NCBI GenBank assembly: GCA_050943735.1
Contig: JBMNPT010000004.1
Coordinates: 62,001-126,000, forward strand
Source of the DNA: JBMNPT01 sp050943735
GTDB taxonomy: Bacteria > Bacillota > Clostridia > Oscillospirales > RGIG577
Length of the DNA stretch: 64,000 nt
Reading direction: 5' to 3'
Shown here: positions 10,865 through 20,338 of the stretch, one piece after another
How positions within the stretch are numbered: position 1 is the stretch's first letter
How the letters are laid out: the number at the start of each line of letters is the position of its first letter
Notes under the pieces: model-generated
The model's database searches: none
Told to the model about the DNA's origin: nothing
The model's input: the letters and a program-made list of their open reading frames with translations, nothing else
Program-made: the position numbers and the translations under genes

Positions 10865-10915
10865 ACAGCATACAACTTATGCTGTCAGTATACCCTCACC
10901 CATTGTCTGCGTCAA
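10865..10915 (-). promoter_or_regulatory. dgoD promoter with palindromic operator at the start site
   Basis: On the minus strand TTGACG (10910-10915), a 17-base spacer and TATACT (10887-10892) form a strong sigma-A promoter. Just downstream, 10865-10885 is an inverted repeat with 8-bp arms ACAGCATA / TATGCTGT around 5 bases, covering the expected transcription start. The neighbouring GntR/FCD protein is the obvious candidate repressor (inference). Confidence 0.75.
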
Positions 10916-10973
10916 GGGCTTTTCCTCCGGCATCCTTCACAAATTCCACCCAAATCCTTTGTCTTTCTCCCCC

Positions 10974-11002
10974 TTTACCTGTCATACAGTTTTTCGTATA
11001 AT
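10974..11002 (+). promoter_or_regulatory. Promoter of the gntR-type regulator
   Basis: TATAAT at 10997-11002 with TTTACC 17 bases upstream at 10974-10979. It lies 24 bases before the GntR gene, which has its own AAGGAGGG ribosome site. Confidence 0.6.
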
Positions 11003-11025
11003 AAAACTAAGAAAGGAGGGTCTGC

Positions 11026-11757
11026 ATGGACTATCCCATCTCTCCCATTCCCAAAACCAAAGTCAGCGATCAGGTACTGCAGCAGCTGCGCTCCAACATC
11101 CTGCAGGGCGTATGGCCTGCAGGCACCCGCCTGCCCTCCGAAAACAAGCTGTGTCAGCTGTTTGGCGTAAGCCGGGTATCGGTGCGGACCGCTTTGAATA
11201 AACTCAATGCACTGGGTCTCACCCATACCGTCAATGGCGGAGGGACCTACGTCAATGAGCTGCAGGTATCCGATCTGGTGGGCAACATGATGCGCTGTCT
11301 GGCAGCCGATGGACAGGACTTCATCGAAATGCTGGAACTGCGGCAGATCATTGAGAGCTACACCTGCCGTCGAGCCATCGAATACTGCACGCCCCAGGAT
11401 TTACAGCAGCTGGAAAACCTGCTGCAGGCCATGGAAAAAAGCGCTGGTGATGGCCAAATGGAAGTCTATACCCGGCAGGACGTGCAATTTCACAAGCAGC
11501 TGGTGCAAATGTCCCGTCATCGATTGCTCATCACCCTCAGCGATATCCTCTTTGAATGGATTTACCCGCAAATGCTAACCATGAACACCACAATGGGTGT
11601 ACAAATCGGCATGGAAGGACATCAGGCTGTGCTGGAAGCCATCTGGCAAAAGGATGGAAACCGCTGTGCCCAACTGCTGTCCGATTCTTTCCAAACCAGC
11701 ATCGATGTCATTCGCAGCCAATATTCTCCCACTTCTACAGAAAGGAGTCTGCCATGA
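11026..11757 (+). CDS. GntR family transcriptional regulator, FadR/FCD subfamily
   Basis: A 243-residue DNA-binding regulator. Residues 10-75 form the winged helix with the GntR signature (Q-LRSNILQGVWPAG-RLPSE then FGVSRVSVRTALNKL). Residues 95-230 form the all-helical FCD effector domain (FIEMLELRQIIES, FHKQLVQMS, GHQAVLEAI), which in this family binds carboxylic or sugar-acid ligands through metal-binding histidines. The start has AAGGAGGG upstream. It is divergent from dgoD and its stop overlaps the next ATG (ATGA), so it is co-translated with the EamA transporter. Control of dgoD by a hexonate or its product is inferred, by analogy with DgoR, which is also a GntR/FCD protein. Confidence 0.9.
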   Translation: MDYPISPIPKTKVSDQVLQQLRSNILQGVWPAGTRLPSENKLCQLFGVSRVSVRTALNKLNALGLTHTVNGGGTYVNELQVSDLVGNMMRCLAADGQDFIEMLELRQIIESYTCRRAIEYCTPQDLQQLENLLQAMEKSAGDGQMEVYTRQDVQFHKQLVQMSRHRLLITLSDILFEWIYPQMLTMNTTMGVQIGMEGHQAVLEAIWQKDGNRCAQLLSDSFQTSIDVIRSQYSPTSTERSLP

Positions 11758-12686
11758 AATCCACCTCTTCCAAGCCCCTTTTCTGGGGATACCTGCTCAC
11801 TCTGTGCGGAGGATTTTTCTGGGCAGTGGGCGGCATTTGCGGCCAGCTGCTCTTCCAGAAAAATGAAATGACCTCCAACTGGCTGGTGCCCGTCCGTCTG
11901 ACCATATCAGGTCTAATTTTGCTGGCAGCCGCTCTGATCACCCGGCGGGATATCACCAGTGTCTGGCGCCAAAAACGGGACCGGCTGGAAATCCTGCTTT
12001 TTGGCCTGCTGGGTTCCGCCCTCTGCCAATACAGCTATTACACCTCCATCCAGTATTCCAACGCCGCCTTTGCCACCATTTTGGCCTATACCTCACCGGT
12101 TCTGATTCTGGCCTATACTGCGTTTCGCAGCCGCCGGGCCCCCCGGCTCTATGAGCTGCTGTGTGTGGTGCTGGTGGTGCTGGGAGCAGTGGTGTGTTCC
12201 ACCCATCTGAATTTTCAAATGCTCAGTGTCTCTCCTGTGGCGCTCTTCTGGGGCGTGGTATGCTCGGTGGGCATGACCATCTACACCCTGGAACCCCGAA
12301 GGCTGCTGCAACATCATGATCTTCTCTCAGTAGTAGGATGGGGCATGGTCATCGGCGGTATTGCACTGATTCCCCTCTGCCGCCCCTGGGAAGAAACCGT
12401 CCAGGTGGACACTCATCTATACATCATGCTGGCCGCTGTCATCCTGCTGGGGACTGTTTTTTCCTTCTGCATGTATCAGGCGGGTGTGAGCATCGTGGGC
12501 GGTCTGGCCGGCAGTGTTCTCTCCTCTGTAGAGCCAGTGGGATCGGTCATTCTTTCTGTTTTGTTTTTGAATATCCAGTTTTCTCCACTGGATTTTTTGG
12601 GATTTGCCATGATTCTGATCACCATCCCCATCATCGCCTACTATCAGGGGAAAGAGCAAAAGGAAACGGTAAACACTTCTTCCTGA
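11754..12686 (+). CDS. EamA/DMT family transporter
   Basis: A 310-residue inner-membrane protein of the drug/metabolite transporter superfamily. About ten hydrophobic segments in two EamA repeats are visible, with the typical phrases GGFFWAVGGICGQLLF at the N-terminus, NAAFATILAYTSPVLI at the end of repeat one and GSVLSSVEPVGSVILSVLFL at the end of repeat two. The start at 11754 overlaps the GntR stop by four bases, which implies translational coupling. EamA proteins usually export amino acids, nucleosides or other metabolites, so the substrate is unknown; the locus suggests something linked to hexonate metabolism. Confidence 0.88.
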   Translation: MKSTSSKPLFWGYLLTLCGGFFWAVGGICGQLLFQKNEMTSNWLVPVRLTISGLILLAAALITRRDITSVWRQKRDRLEILLFGLLGSALCQYSYYTSIQYSNAAFATILAYTSPVLILAYTAFRSRRAPRLYELLCVVLVVLGAVVCSTHLNFQMLSVSPVALFWGVVCSVGMTIYTLEPRRLLQHHDLLSVVGWGMVIGGIALIPLCRPWEETVQVDTHLYIMLAAVILLGTVFSFCMYQAGVSIVGGLAGSVLSSVEPVGSVILSVLFLNIQFSPLDFLGFAMILITIPIIAYYQGKEQKETVNTSS

Positions 12687-12700
12687 AAATCGTTGAAAAA

Positions 12701-12732
12701 CGGCCCTATCGTATAGATAGGGCCGTTTTTTT
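12701..12732 (+). terminator. Intrinsic terminator after the EamA transporter
   Basis: A perfect 10-bp stem (12701-12710 with 12716-12725, loop GTATA) is followed by seven T. Five A precede it, so it may also act weakly on the other strand. Confidence 0.92.
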
Positions 12733-12739
12733 GCGCAAC

Positions 12740-12767
12740 AAAAAAGCGATGCCTTGGCATCGCTTTT
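12740..12767 (-). terminator. Intrinsic terminator of rpmE
   Basis: The stem AAAGCGATGCC / GGCATCGCTTT lies at 12743-12753 and 12756-12766, and the minus-strand transcript continues into a U run (A-run 12740-12745). It lies just after the rpmE stop. Confidence 0.85.
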
Positions 12768-12778
12768 CATGCTTGTCT

Positions 12779-12982
12779 TTACTTGTCCAGACCGAACTTC
12801 TTCTTGAATCTGTCCACACGGCCGCCTGCGTCCACCAGCTTCTGCTTACCGGTGTAGAAGGGATGGCACTTGGAGCAAACTTCCACCTTGATGTCCTGCT
12901 TGGTAGAGGAAGTCTCGATCACAGCACCACAGGCACACTTGATGGTGGTGGGCTGATAGTTGGGGTGGATTCCTTCTTTCAT
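12779..12982 (-). CDS. rpmE: 50S ribosomal protein L31
   Basis: A 67-residue large-subunit protein. It begins MKEGIHPNYQ, carries the zinc-ligand cysteines of the C+ type (CAC near residue 17 and CSKC near residue 39) and the HPFYTGKQK signature, and ends in a basic DRFKKKFG tail. The start has AGGTG six bases upstream; a longer in-frame extension lacks L31 character. Because it retains the zinc cysteines, no Zur-type replacement paralogue is implied. It follows the small membrane protein gene on the same strand. Confidence 0.97.
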   Translation of the reverse strand: MKEGIHPNYQPTTIKCACGAVIETSSTKQDIKVEVCSKCHPFYTGKQKLVDAGGRVDRFKKKFGLDK

Positions 12983-13069
12983 TTTGTTCACCTGCCTTTT
13001 CCTTGCGCAACGCTCATAAAAACATAATATCATAAAGCACTGTTCATTGCAAGTCTTTTTTTACGAAGC

Positions 13070-13318
13070 TTACTTGTCCTCGCTGTCTGCAGATTCGGCC
13101 TCTTTTTGAGCTGCTTCCAGCTGTTCATTGAGCTGCTGAATCTGATGGTTCAAGTCTGCGATTTCCTGCTGCATCTCTTCAATGCGGGCAGTGACTCCCT
13201 CTTCGGTCAAATATTGATACCGGGGTTCCACCAACAGCTTCAAAGTAAGCAAATAGGAAACGCAAAAGAAAATGATAATGGCCGCAATGCCTGCGATGAT
13301 ATATTTTGCTTTGTTCAT
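13070..13318 (-). CDS. Small membrane protein with C-terminal coiled coil, unknown function
   Basis: An 82-residue protein. Residues 6-30 form one strongly hydrophobic transmembrane segment (YIIAGIAAIIIFFCVSYLLT). Residues 42-78 are a heptad-rich acidic coiled coil (ARIEEMQQEIADLN followed by Gln/Glu-rich turns). The layout resembles DivIC/FtsL-type bitopic proteins, but no diagnostic motif is present and it lacks a folded extracellular domain, so no function is assigned. AGGAG lies seven bases before the ATG. It sits 42 bases after addA and is probably co-transcribed with it. Confidence 0.7.
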   Translation of the reverse strand: MNKAKYIIAGIAAIIIFFCVSYLLTLKLLVEPRYQYLTEEGVTARIEEMQQEIADLNHQIQQLNEQLEAAQKEAESADSEDK

Positions 13319-13360
13319 GCATTGTCTCCTGTGTTCTGGTTGGAATTCGTGTACGTATTA

Positions 13361-16300
13361 TTATATCCCTTCCGCCGGCATTTGACAAGGGGCGGGACAA
13401 AGTTTCAGCGTTCGACCCGAATGAAACAGATACAGATAACATTCTTCCACCGCAAAACCGTAAATTTCCCAAATGGCCCGGGCATACAAATCCATCTGTA
13501 CCTGATACCTGCGCTTCAACTCTTCCGCGTCATCTGTCCGGTCGGTTTTGAAATCCAGCAGCACTGCCTTTTCTCCCTCCAGAAAGAAGCAGTCAATCAC
13601 TCCCTGAATCAGCAGAGGCGCCTGCCGTTCCTGGGGATTCAACGTCTGATACAGCTGCCAAGCAGGCACCATCAAATTGAACTTTTCCTCCCGGAACACC
13701 TGCCGGCTGCGCAGCATCCGCTGTCCCAGCTCACTGTGGAAAAAACCGGCAATTCGAGCGGGATCACACGCCTGCGCCTGCTGGGCGGTCAGCAGCTCCT
13801 GGGCCACCATTCTCTCCAGTTCCTGCCGTACCTGCTCCTCATTGCTGCCCTGTTCCAATCGAATAAACTGCATGGCACAATGCAGGGCCGTTCCCCGCTG
13901 CGCAGCGTTCAGTCCATGATCCTGCTCAATGAACCGCGGTGTGTCGAATAACTCCTTTTTAGTGGTCATGGAGGGAGTATCTTCCGCCACTTCCGCATCC
14001 AATGCCCGGCCTTTGAGCTCGGTTACCGACAATTTGGAAGACACTTCCCGCAAATGGGGCTGGTCGTATTCCCCCGCCAGATGTGCTCCAATAACCTCCA
14101 GTGAAATTTCCTCTGTTTTTTCCGATTCTTCCGCTGGCGCCTGAGAGAGATCCTCCAGCGACCGGCAAATGCGTACTTGCACGCCCGCCGGCTCTCCCGG
14201 AACGGGCCAGGGAATGTCCGGCAGTAAATCCCGTAAGGGCTGTCCTTCCGGAGAGAGCAGCAGGGCTGCCGTAATCCATTCCAGATAGCTGGCGCTGCGG
14301 CTGAGCAAATGGCTGTCCAAGCTCTCTCCACTAATGCGGGAAGCTGCCCTGGCCACCAATTTTTCCGCTGAATCACAGCAGCCCACCATGATCAGCCTGT
14401 CCTTGGCCCGGGTGAGTGCCACATACAATACCCGTTCTTCCTCAGACATCATCTCTTGCCGCAAGGTCAGCGCAATCGCCTCCTTGGCAATGGTGGGCCA
14501 TGTGCGGCTGGTTTCCCGGTCCACATACTGGGGCCCCGCCAACAGACGGCCATGCAGCAACAAAGGCCCCTGCAAATCCAGCAGATTGAATCCCTTTCCA
14601 CAGTTTGCCACAAAACAGATGGGAAATTCCAACCCCTTGGATTTATGAATGGTGAGGATTTGTACCCCACCGTCACCACTGGACTGAGCCGGTGCCAGTT
14701 CTCCCTGCACTTCCATCAAATGATCGATGTAGTGGATGAAGTGAAACAGGCCTTTGTAACTGCTCTGCTCATACTGCTGGGCATAGAGGTACAGCATTTT
14801 GAGGTTTTCTGCCCGATGCTGCCCGCCGGGCATAGCCTGTACAGAATACCGGTACCCCGTTTCCTCGTACAGCTCCCACAGCAGCACATCAATGGTGACC
14901 TCCCGGGCCCGCACCCGATACCGGGCCAATCGCTCCAGAAATTCCTGGCAGCAGCTCTCTCCCTGCTCAGCGGCCTGGACCACCGCGTCGTAATACAGAC
15001 CATGGGGCCGCACCAGACGGACCCGCAGCAGGGTGTCCTCCGACCAGCCAAACAGCGGACTGCGCAGCACAGTGATCAGCGGAATGTCCTGCCTGGGGTT
15101 ATCCACCACCCGCAGCAAGGCCAGCATGACCATCACTTCCACCGAGGTGAGAGCATTTTCCCCCTCCTCGCTGTGGCAGGGAATTCCATAGGAATGCAGT
15201 ACCTGCTCATACAACAGTGCCCGGTTTTTCTGAGAACGGAGCAAAATGGCCACATCTTCATAGTTCGCAGGCCGGTCCCGCCCCAGTTTGGAGTCGTATA
15301 CCGGCTGGTCCATCAGCTGCAAAATCCGCTGGGCTATAACGTGGGCCTCCAATACCGCATCCGACTCCTCCTGGGAAGAAAGCTCTTCCTGCAGAGCGGT
15401 TTTTTCCACTAAAAGCAGCTCCGGGCTGCGCTTGGGATCAGGGGGATAGTCCGCCCGGGGGTCCAACTGCTGATCCCTGTCGTACACGATCTCTCCCAAC
15501 TGCCGGCTCATAATCCGCCGAAACAGCACATTGACCCACTCCAATATGGTTCCGCGGCTGCGGTAATTCCCCGAAAAGACAATGCGAGTATCGCCCTGAC
15601 ACCGCATCTGTTCCACCGGTACCTGGCCGAAGGTATCCAGCTTGTGAATGAAAATCTCCGGCTGTGCCTGGCGGAATTTGTAAATGCTCTGCTTCACATC
15701 GCCCACCATAAAGAGATTGTCCCGGGCAATTGCTTCAAAAATGGCGCTCTGGATCTGGTTGGTGTCCTGGTATTCGTCCACCAGGATTTCCCGGTACCGC
15801 CCCGCCAATTCCCGAGCCGTATCAGTGGGACACAGTTGTCCATCCTTTTCTTCCCACAGCAGCTGAATGGCATAGTGCTCCATATCGTTGAAGGTGAGCA
15901 GATTTTTGTCCAGCTTGGCCTGACGGTACCGCCGGGCAAACTCCAACGTCACCTCGGCCAGACCCCGCATGGCCGGTGCCAACTCCCGCAGATCCTCCCC
16001 AAACTGCTTTCCTTCCATATAGAAATAACGGTCCCGCAGCTGAGTGAGCTCCTCTTTGTAGCCGTCCCGCACACTTTTGGTCCAGGCCAGAAATCCTTTG
16101 TCATATCCACGAATGGAGGGCATTCGGTCAAAGGTCAGTCCGTTCAACGCACGCACCAGCGCATCAAAGCCCTGCCCGGCCTGCTCCCGCAGCCTCGCAA
16201 TGGCCTCCGCCTCCCGGATAAACAGCTGCCGCCGGCTCTCCAACTGGGGATCTTCACAGGCCTCGGCTCCCTGCAACGCTCTGCGCTGTGCGCTTTCCAG

Positions 16301-16969
16301 CACCCGACGAGCGTGCTCCATCACCACTTCTCCCCAGATTGTATCCTGTATTTCAACATTTTCTCCCACTTCAAATGATTTTTTTACACTTTTAATCCAT
16401 TTTTCTGGGAATAGTTGACTTTCTGCCATACGGTACAGCTGAAGCGCTACCCGCACCAAATCCTCATCGCTGCGGTCGCCGGCAAACAAAGCCGCAAAGG
16501 CTTCAAAATCCTGCTGCCCCTCTTCCTCAAACCGCTCTTCCAGCAGCTCCTCCGTGGTGTCCCGCCGAAGCAGCACATCCTCATTTTCATCGCTCACCCG
16601 ATACTGATAGGGTATACCCAGCTGGTGGAAGTGGCTGCGGATGATCTCTCCGCAAAATCCATGCACAGTATTGATGGAGGCCTTGTGCAGCAATGTCAGC
16701 TGACGGGTCAATTGAGTCCTCCCCTGTTGGATTTCCTTGCGAATACGGGCTGCCAAGCGGGTCCGCATCTCACTGGCAGCCGCCCGGGTAAAGGTGACCA
16801 GCAAAAACTGATCCACATCACAGGGGTCCTGCTCATCCAGCAGACGGGATACAATCCGCTCCACCAGTACAAAAGTCTTGCCGCTGCCTGCCGCGGCGGA
16901 CACCAGAATATTGCCGCCGCGCAGCCCCACACCCTGGCGCTGCTGGGGCGACAGAGAAAGTTCAGCCAT
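13361..16969 (-). CDS. addA: ATP-dependent helicase/nuclease subunit A (AddA)
   Basis: The helicase-nuclease subunit of the AddAB complex, which resects double-strand ends up to Chi and loads RecA. The protein is 1,202 residues, usual for AddA. UvrD-type motifs appear in order: Walker A AAAGSGKT (K31), the Walker B region ILVDEYQDTNQ, GDVKQSIYKFRQA, TIHKSKGLEFP and RVLYVALTRAKDRL. A C-terminal RecB-like nuclease domain shows QGVIDCFF then LLDFKTD (D1139, K1141). The ATG at 16969 overlaps the end of addB by 8 bases and has GAGGTGG upstream; the longer frame would run further into addB. Transcribed with addB and the HAD gene. Confidence 0.96.
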   Translation of the reverse strand: MAELSLSPQQRQGVGLRGGNILVSAAAGSGKTFVLVERIVSRLLDEQDPCDVDQFLLVTFTRAAASEMRTRLAARIRKEIQQGRTQLTRQLTLLHKASINTVHGFCGEIIRSHFHQLGIPYQYRVSDENEDVLLRRDTTEELLEERFEEEGQQDFEAFAALFAGDRSDEDLVRVALQLYRMAESQLFPEKWIKSVKKSFEVGENVEIQDTIWGEVVMEHARRVLESAQRRALQGAEACEDPQLESRRQLFIREAEAIARLREQAGQGFDALVRALNGLTFDRMPSIRGYDKGFLAWTKSVRDGYKEELTQLRDRYFYMEGKQFGEDLRELAPAMRGLAEVTLEFARRYRQAKLDKNLLTFNDMEHYAIQLLWEEKDGQLCPTDTARELAGRYREILVDEYQDTNQIQSAIFEAIARDNLFMVGDVKQSIYKFRQAQPEIFIHKLDTFGQVPVEQMRCQGDTRIVFSGNYRSRGTILEWVNVLFRRIMSRQLGEIVYDRDQQLDPRADYPPDPKRSPELLLVEKTALQEELSSQEESDAVLEAHVIAQRILQLMDQPVYDSKLGRDRPANYEDVAILLRSQKNRALLYEQVLHSYGIPCHSEEGENALTSVEVMVMLALLRVVDNPRQDIPLITVLRSPLFGWSEDTLLRVRLVRPHGLYYDAVVQAAEQGESCCQEFLERLARYRVRAREVTIDVLLWELYEETGYRYSVQAMPGGQHRAENLKMLYLYAQQYEQSSYKGLFHFIHYIDHLMEVQGELAPAQSSGDGGVQILTIHKSKGLEFPICFVANCGKGFNLLDLQGPLLLHGRLLAGPQYVDRETSRTWPTIAKEAIALTLRQEMMSEEERVLYVALTRAKDRLIMVGCCDSAEKLVARAASRISGESLDSHLLSRSASYLEWITAALLLSPEGQPLRDLLPDIPWPVPGEPAGVQVRICRSLEDLSQAPAEESEKTEEISLEVIGAHLAGEYDQPHLREVSSKLSVTELKGRALDAEVAEDTPSMTTKKELFDTPRFIEQDHGLNAAQRGTALHCAMQFIRLEQGSNEEQVRQELERMVAQELLTAQQAQACDPARIAGFFHSELGQRMLRSRQVFREEKFNLMVPAWQLYQTLNPQERQAPLLIQGVIDCFFLEGEKAVLLDFKTDRTDDAEELKRRYQVQMDLYARAIWEIYGFAVEECYLYLFHSGRTLKLCPAPCQMPAEGI

Positions 16970-19900
16970 CTTCTTCCACCTCCTCTTGCACTTTTTCCCA
17001 GAAGGTATTGGCATCCATGGCAGTCAGCACACGGCACTCCTCCCGATTGCCCTCAAACATACAGGCACTGGCATAGGGACAGTAGTCACAGGGCCGCTGC
17101 CCCTTTTTCCAGTAGGGACGGGCTTCAATCCGTCCGGCTTCCAGCTCATCCGCCATCTGCCGGATGAGTTTTTCCATATACCGCTCCAATTTCCGGAATT
17201 TCTCCAACGTGGCAGTATTGCCCTTGAGTCCATCCCGCCCGGCCGTCACTGGAACGTAAATTCGCTTTCCGTCTTCGCTGGCCTCCATGGCTTCGATAAT
17301 CTCCTCATCCTCCAGCACCAGCCCGCTCATCTTATACTGTTTGCGGATCTCCTGTTCCACCTGCTGCGGGCTGTCGGTGCGACGGCATTCAATCAACGGC
17401 TGAAACGCCCGGAAATACAGCATCCCACCCGGCTGTACCGGCTGCCCGAAAAGTTTCTGACCATTTTCCCAGAGAGAAAACAGATAGATCAGCATCTGCA
17501 CCGACAGACCACTGTACACATCTGAAAAATCAAAGGTCTTTTTCCCAGTTTTGTAGTCCACAATCCGCACAAATAGCTGTCCATCCCGCTGGTATCCATC
17601 CACCCGGTCCACTTTGCCCACAATCCGCAGCCGATGCCCCAGCGCTGTCTCATATTCCAGCGGCGGCACCTGATCCTCGCCCCGGCCCAGCACCAATTCA
17701 AACCGAATGGGCTCAAAATCACTGCGGGAAAATTCTTCTATCAGCTGCCGAATCACCGCGTAAATGGTGGCGGTAATGCGCTTGAACAGATACTTGGCCC
17801 GGCTGGACTGGGCTTCCAGATGAATGTCCTCCTGCTCCAAAAACTCCCGCACACACTGCGCCGCCAGACGCCGGCCTTCCACTGGCTCCAACTCCCGCAG
17901 AGAACGTCCCTGCTGTTTCAGGCAGTCAAAAAATCTCTCCAGTACAAAATGGACAAAACTGCCCATCTCCACCGGGGAAAACACCACCCGATCCCGGGGA
18001 TTGGCCCGCAGGGCATACTGCATGAAATAGGAAAACGGACAGCTCTGATACCGCTCCACCCGGGAGGCACTTTTCTCCATCACTTCCCCAAAGGCGGCGG
18101 TGATCAAAGAGGTATCCCGGATCATGGGCCGGCCCACCTGGTGCTGTGCCGCCCGCAGCGCCGGCTCCAATGCAGGCTGGGTCTGCTCCAGATACTCCGC
18201 CAGCTGCTGCCCGCCGGGTGTCTGCTCCCAGGCAGCCAGATCCGCTAATTTTCTGGGAAGAAAAATCTGCATGGGGTCCGCCATGCGCTGAACAGCATCC
18301 ACAGTTTCCACCGAGGGAACAATCTCCCGCAGCCGCTGAATCACAGACGCTGGCGCACGGCTTCCGCCCTTTCCGTCTGACGTGGCATAAAAAGCATAGA
18401 GATGCCGGGTGGAAAAGGTCACCGCGCTGTACAGGTAGGACATCTCCTGGAAAATCCGCTCCCGGGCGCCCATGCTGGTGTGAATACCCGCCTGGCGCAG
18501 TGTTTCCTTCTCCGCGTCGGAAAACAATCCCTCTTCCTGCTGAGATAAGGGAAACACCCCTTCATTGACCCCCAGCAGCATCACACAGGGCACATGGGGA
18601 CTGCGCACCCGATCACAACCCGCCGCGCTCACCTCGTCCAATGAGGTGGGAATCAACCCCACATCGTAGGTGGAAAGACCACCCCGGAAAATTTCATAAA
18701 AATCCCCCAGCGACAGGTATTCCTCTCCCAACACCTCCACCAGCTGGTCCAGCACCCCCATGAGGATGTCCCACAACATGCGATATTCCTGGGCCGCGGC
18801 CAGTTCCCCCAGCTGCTCACAGCGCTGTGCCTGCAGGGTGATGTTGTGGGGCAATTCCACCCGCACCAGCCACTGATAGAGCGCAGTGGCCCGCTGCCGG
18901 ACCGTTTTCCGGCCTGACATCCCCTCTCGCAGCTCCAGCAATGGTCTCACCAGCCGCAGACGCAGTGACTCTAACTTTTCCAGTTCCGCCTGCTGCTCCT
19001 CCTCTGTCATACGCTCGCTGCGCTGTGCAGGCGGCAGGTGAAAGGGCTGCAGCCATTTATTTCCCCGCAGATTCCATTTGATAGCGTAATTTTCCAGTCG
19101 GTCCACCTCATCCTGGGTAAGGCCCGAAAGCCCTGTTTTCAGATAGGCAAACACAGTGTCATACCGAAAACGGCTGGTGAGGATCTCCACCGCACTGAGC
19201 ACCGCCATCAGCACCGGCTTGGTGAGAATGGCGGTTTTATGGTCCATAAACACCGGAATCCCATGGCGGCGGAATACCGCCTCTATGGTGTCGCTGTAAT
19301 CCGAAATCTGCCGGGCAATCAATAGAATATCCCGATGGTGCAGGCCCTCCTGGGTCACCAACCGGCGAATCTCATTGGCGGCACACTCCACTTCCTGATA
19401 AGGGTCCCCACACTGAAAAATCTTGACCTCCTGGCAGTCCCCCTGCCAAACTTCAGGCCGCAATGCAAATAAATTGCCCTCCAGATGGTCCATCAGCGGC
19501 GTGCGCCCATGCCGGGTGCCGAGGGTCACCTGACGGGTTTCCACTCCCAGTCCCTGGGCCAGCTGCTGCAGCTGCCGCAAAGTCCCCTGGGTATGCAAAA
19601 AAATCCCCTCCGGATCGGGACGGTCGTCCATGCACAGGGTGATGCCCACCTCCGGACAGTAAAGCATCAATTTTTCCACAATGCGCAGCTCCTGAGGCGT
19701 GAACCCCGAAAAGCCATCCAGCCACACCCGCCGTCCCTGTAAATAGCTGCAGCCATCCATCTTCTCAGCCAGACGGGTGAGGTCATCCCGGGGGTCTTTG
19801 TAACCCCGGGATAAAATTTGATTGTACTCATTATACAGCGTGGCCACATCCAGCAGCTTCAGCCGAAAATTCCCCTCCTGGCTCAGAGCATATTCCCCCA

Positions 19901-20318
19901 GCTGCTCCGCTGTGACATTGTAATATTTGAGCTCCGTCATCAGGGACAACAACTGCTCTACTGCATCTTGCCGTTTGCCGATGCGGCGCAACAGAGTGAG
20001 CTCTTCCTCGGTACGGCTGATAGCCGCCGCCATGGCCAGAGAAGCAGTGGTCTGATCGGCGTATTGTCCGGCGGCACCGCCCATCTCCGCAAATACCCGG
20101 TTGGCCAGTCGCTTAAAAGACAGCACTTCCACACAGGCGGAAGCGCGATTGCCCAGCTGGATCAGCATTTCCCGCTCGCTCATCAAAGTAAACTGTTCCG
20201 GCACCAGCAAAATGTCCTTGGGCTGTCCCGGCTGCCAATGCTCCATCCGCTGCCGTACCTGCTGCCGAATCCAGCTGGTTTTCCCGCTGCCGCTGGGGCC
20301 TGTGATCCAGATGACCAC
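16962..20318 (-). CDS. addB: ATP-dependent helicase/deoxyribonuclease subunit B (AddB)
   Basis: The partner of AddA; it recognises Chi and supplies the second nuclease. It has 1,118 residues with an intact Walker A (GPSGSGKTSW, residues 7-16) and an otherwise degenerate helicase fold. The C-terminal nuclease has GKVDRVDGYQ and IVDYKTGKK. The Fe-S cluster cysteines are all present: C760 (YQSCPFSYF) and C1077, C1080, C1086 (CDYCPYASAC). Translation starts at GTG 20318, with GGAGG eight bases upstream; a nearer ATG is out of frame. It follows the HAD gene by 20 bases and overlaps addA. Confidence 0.96.
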   Translation of the reverse strand: MVIWITGPSGSGKTSWIRQQVRQRMEHWQPGQPKDILLVPEQFTLMSEREMLIQLGNRASACVEVLSFKRLANRVFAEMGGAAGQYADQTTASLAMAAAISRTEEELTLLRRIGKRQDAVEQLLSLMTELKYYNVTAEQLGEYALSQEGNFRLKLLDVATLYNEYNQILSRGYKDPRDDLTRLAEKMDGCSYLQGRRVWLDGFSGFTPQELRIVEKLMLYCPEVGITLCMDDRPDPEGIFLHTQGTLRQLQQLAQGLGVETRQVTLGTRHGRTPLMDHLEGNLFALRPEVWQGDCQEVKIFQCGDPYQEVECAANEIRRLVTQEGLHHRDILLIARQISDYSDTIEAVFRRHGIPVFMDHKTAILTKPVLMAVLSAVEILTSRFRYDTVFAYLKTGLSGLTQDEVDRLENYAIKWNLRGNKWLQPFHLPPAQRSERMTEEEQQAELEKLESLRLRLVRPLLELREGMSGRKTVRQRATALYQWLVRVELPHNITLQAQRCEQLGELAAAQEYRMLWDILMGVLDQLVEVLGEEYLSLGDFYEIFRGGLSTYDVGLIPTSLDEVSAAGCDRVRSPHVPCVMLLGVNEGVFPLSQQEEGLFSDAEKETLRQAGIHTSMGARERIFQEMSYLYSAVTFSTRHLYAFYATSDGKGGSRAPASVIQRLREIVPSVETVDAVQRMADPMQIFLPRKLADLAAWEQTPGGQQLAEYLEQTQPALEPALRAAQHQVGRPMIRDTSLITAAFGEVMEKSASRVERYQSCPFSYFMQYALRANPRDRVVFSPVEMGSFVHFVLERFFDCLKQQGRSLRELEPVEGRRLAAQCVREFLEQEDIHLEAQSSRAKYLFKRITATIYAVIRQLIEEFSRSDFEPIRFELVLGRGEDQVPPLEYETALGHRLRIVGKVDRVDGYQRDGQLFVRIVDYKTGKKTFDFSDVYSGLSVQMLIYLFSLWENGQKLFGQPVQPGGMLYFRAFQPLIECRRTDSPQQVEQEIRKQYKMSGLVLEDEEIIEAMEASEDGKRIYVPVTAGRDGLKGNTATLEKFRKLERYMEKLIRQMADELEAGRIEARPYWKKGQRPCDYCPYASACMFEGNREECRVLTAMDANTFWEKVQEEVEEDG

Positions 20319-20338
20319 TGCATTCTCCTCCTTTCCTC

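Noticed and set aside
9614..11170. 518-residue plus-strand frame across dgoD
   Set aside because: Lies over a terminator, dgoD in antisense, a promoter region and the start of the GntR gene; no credible product.
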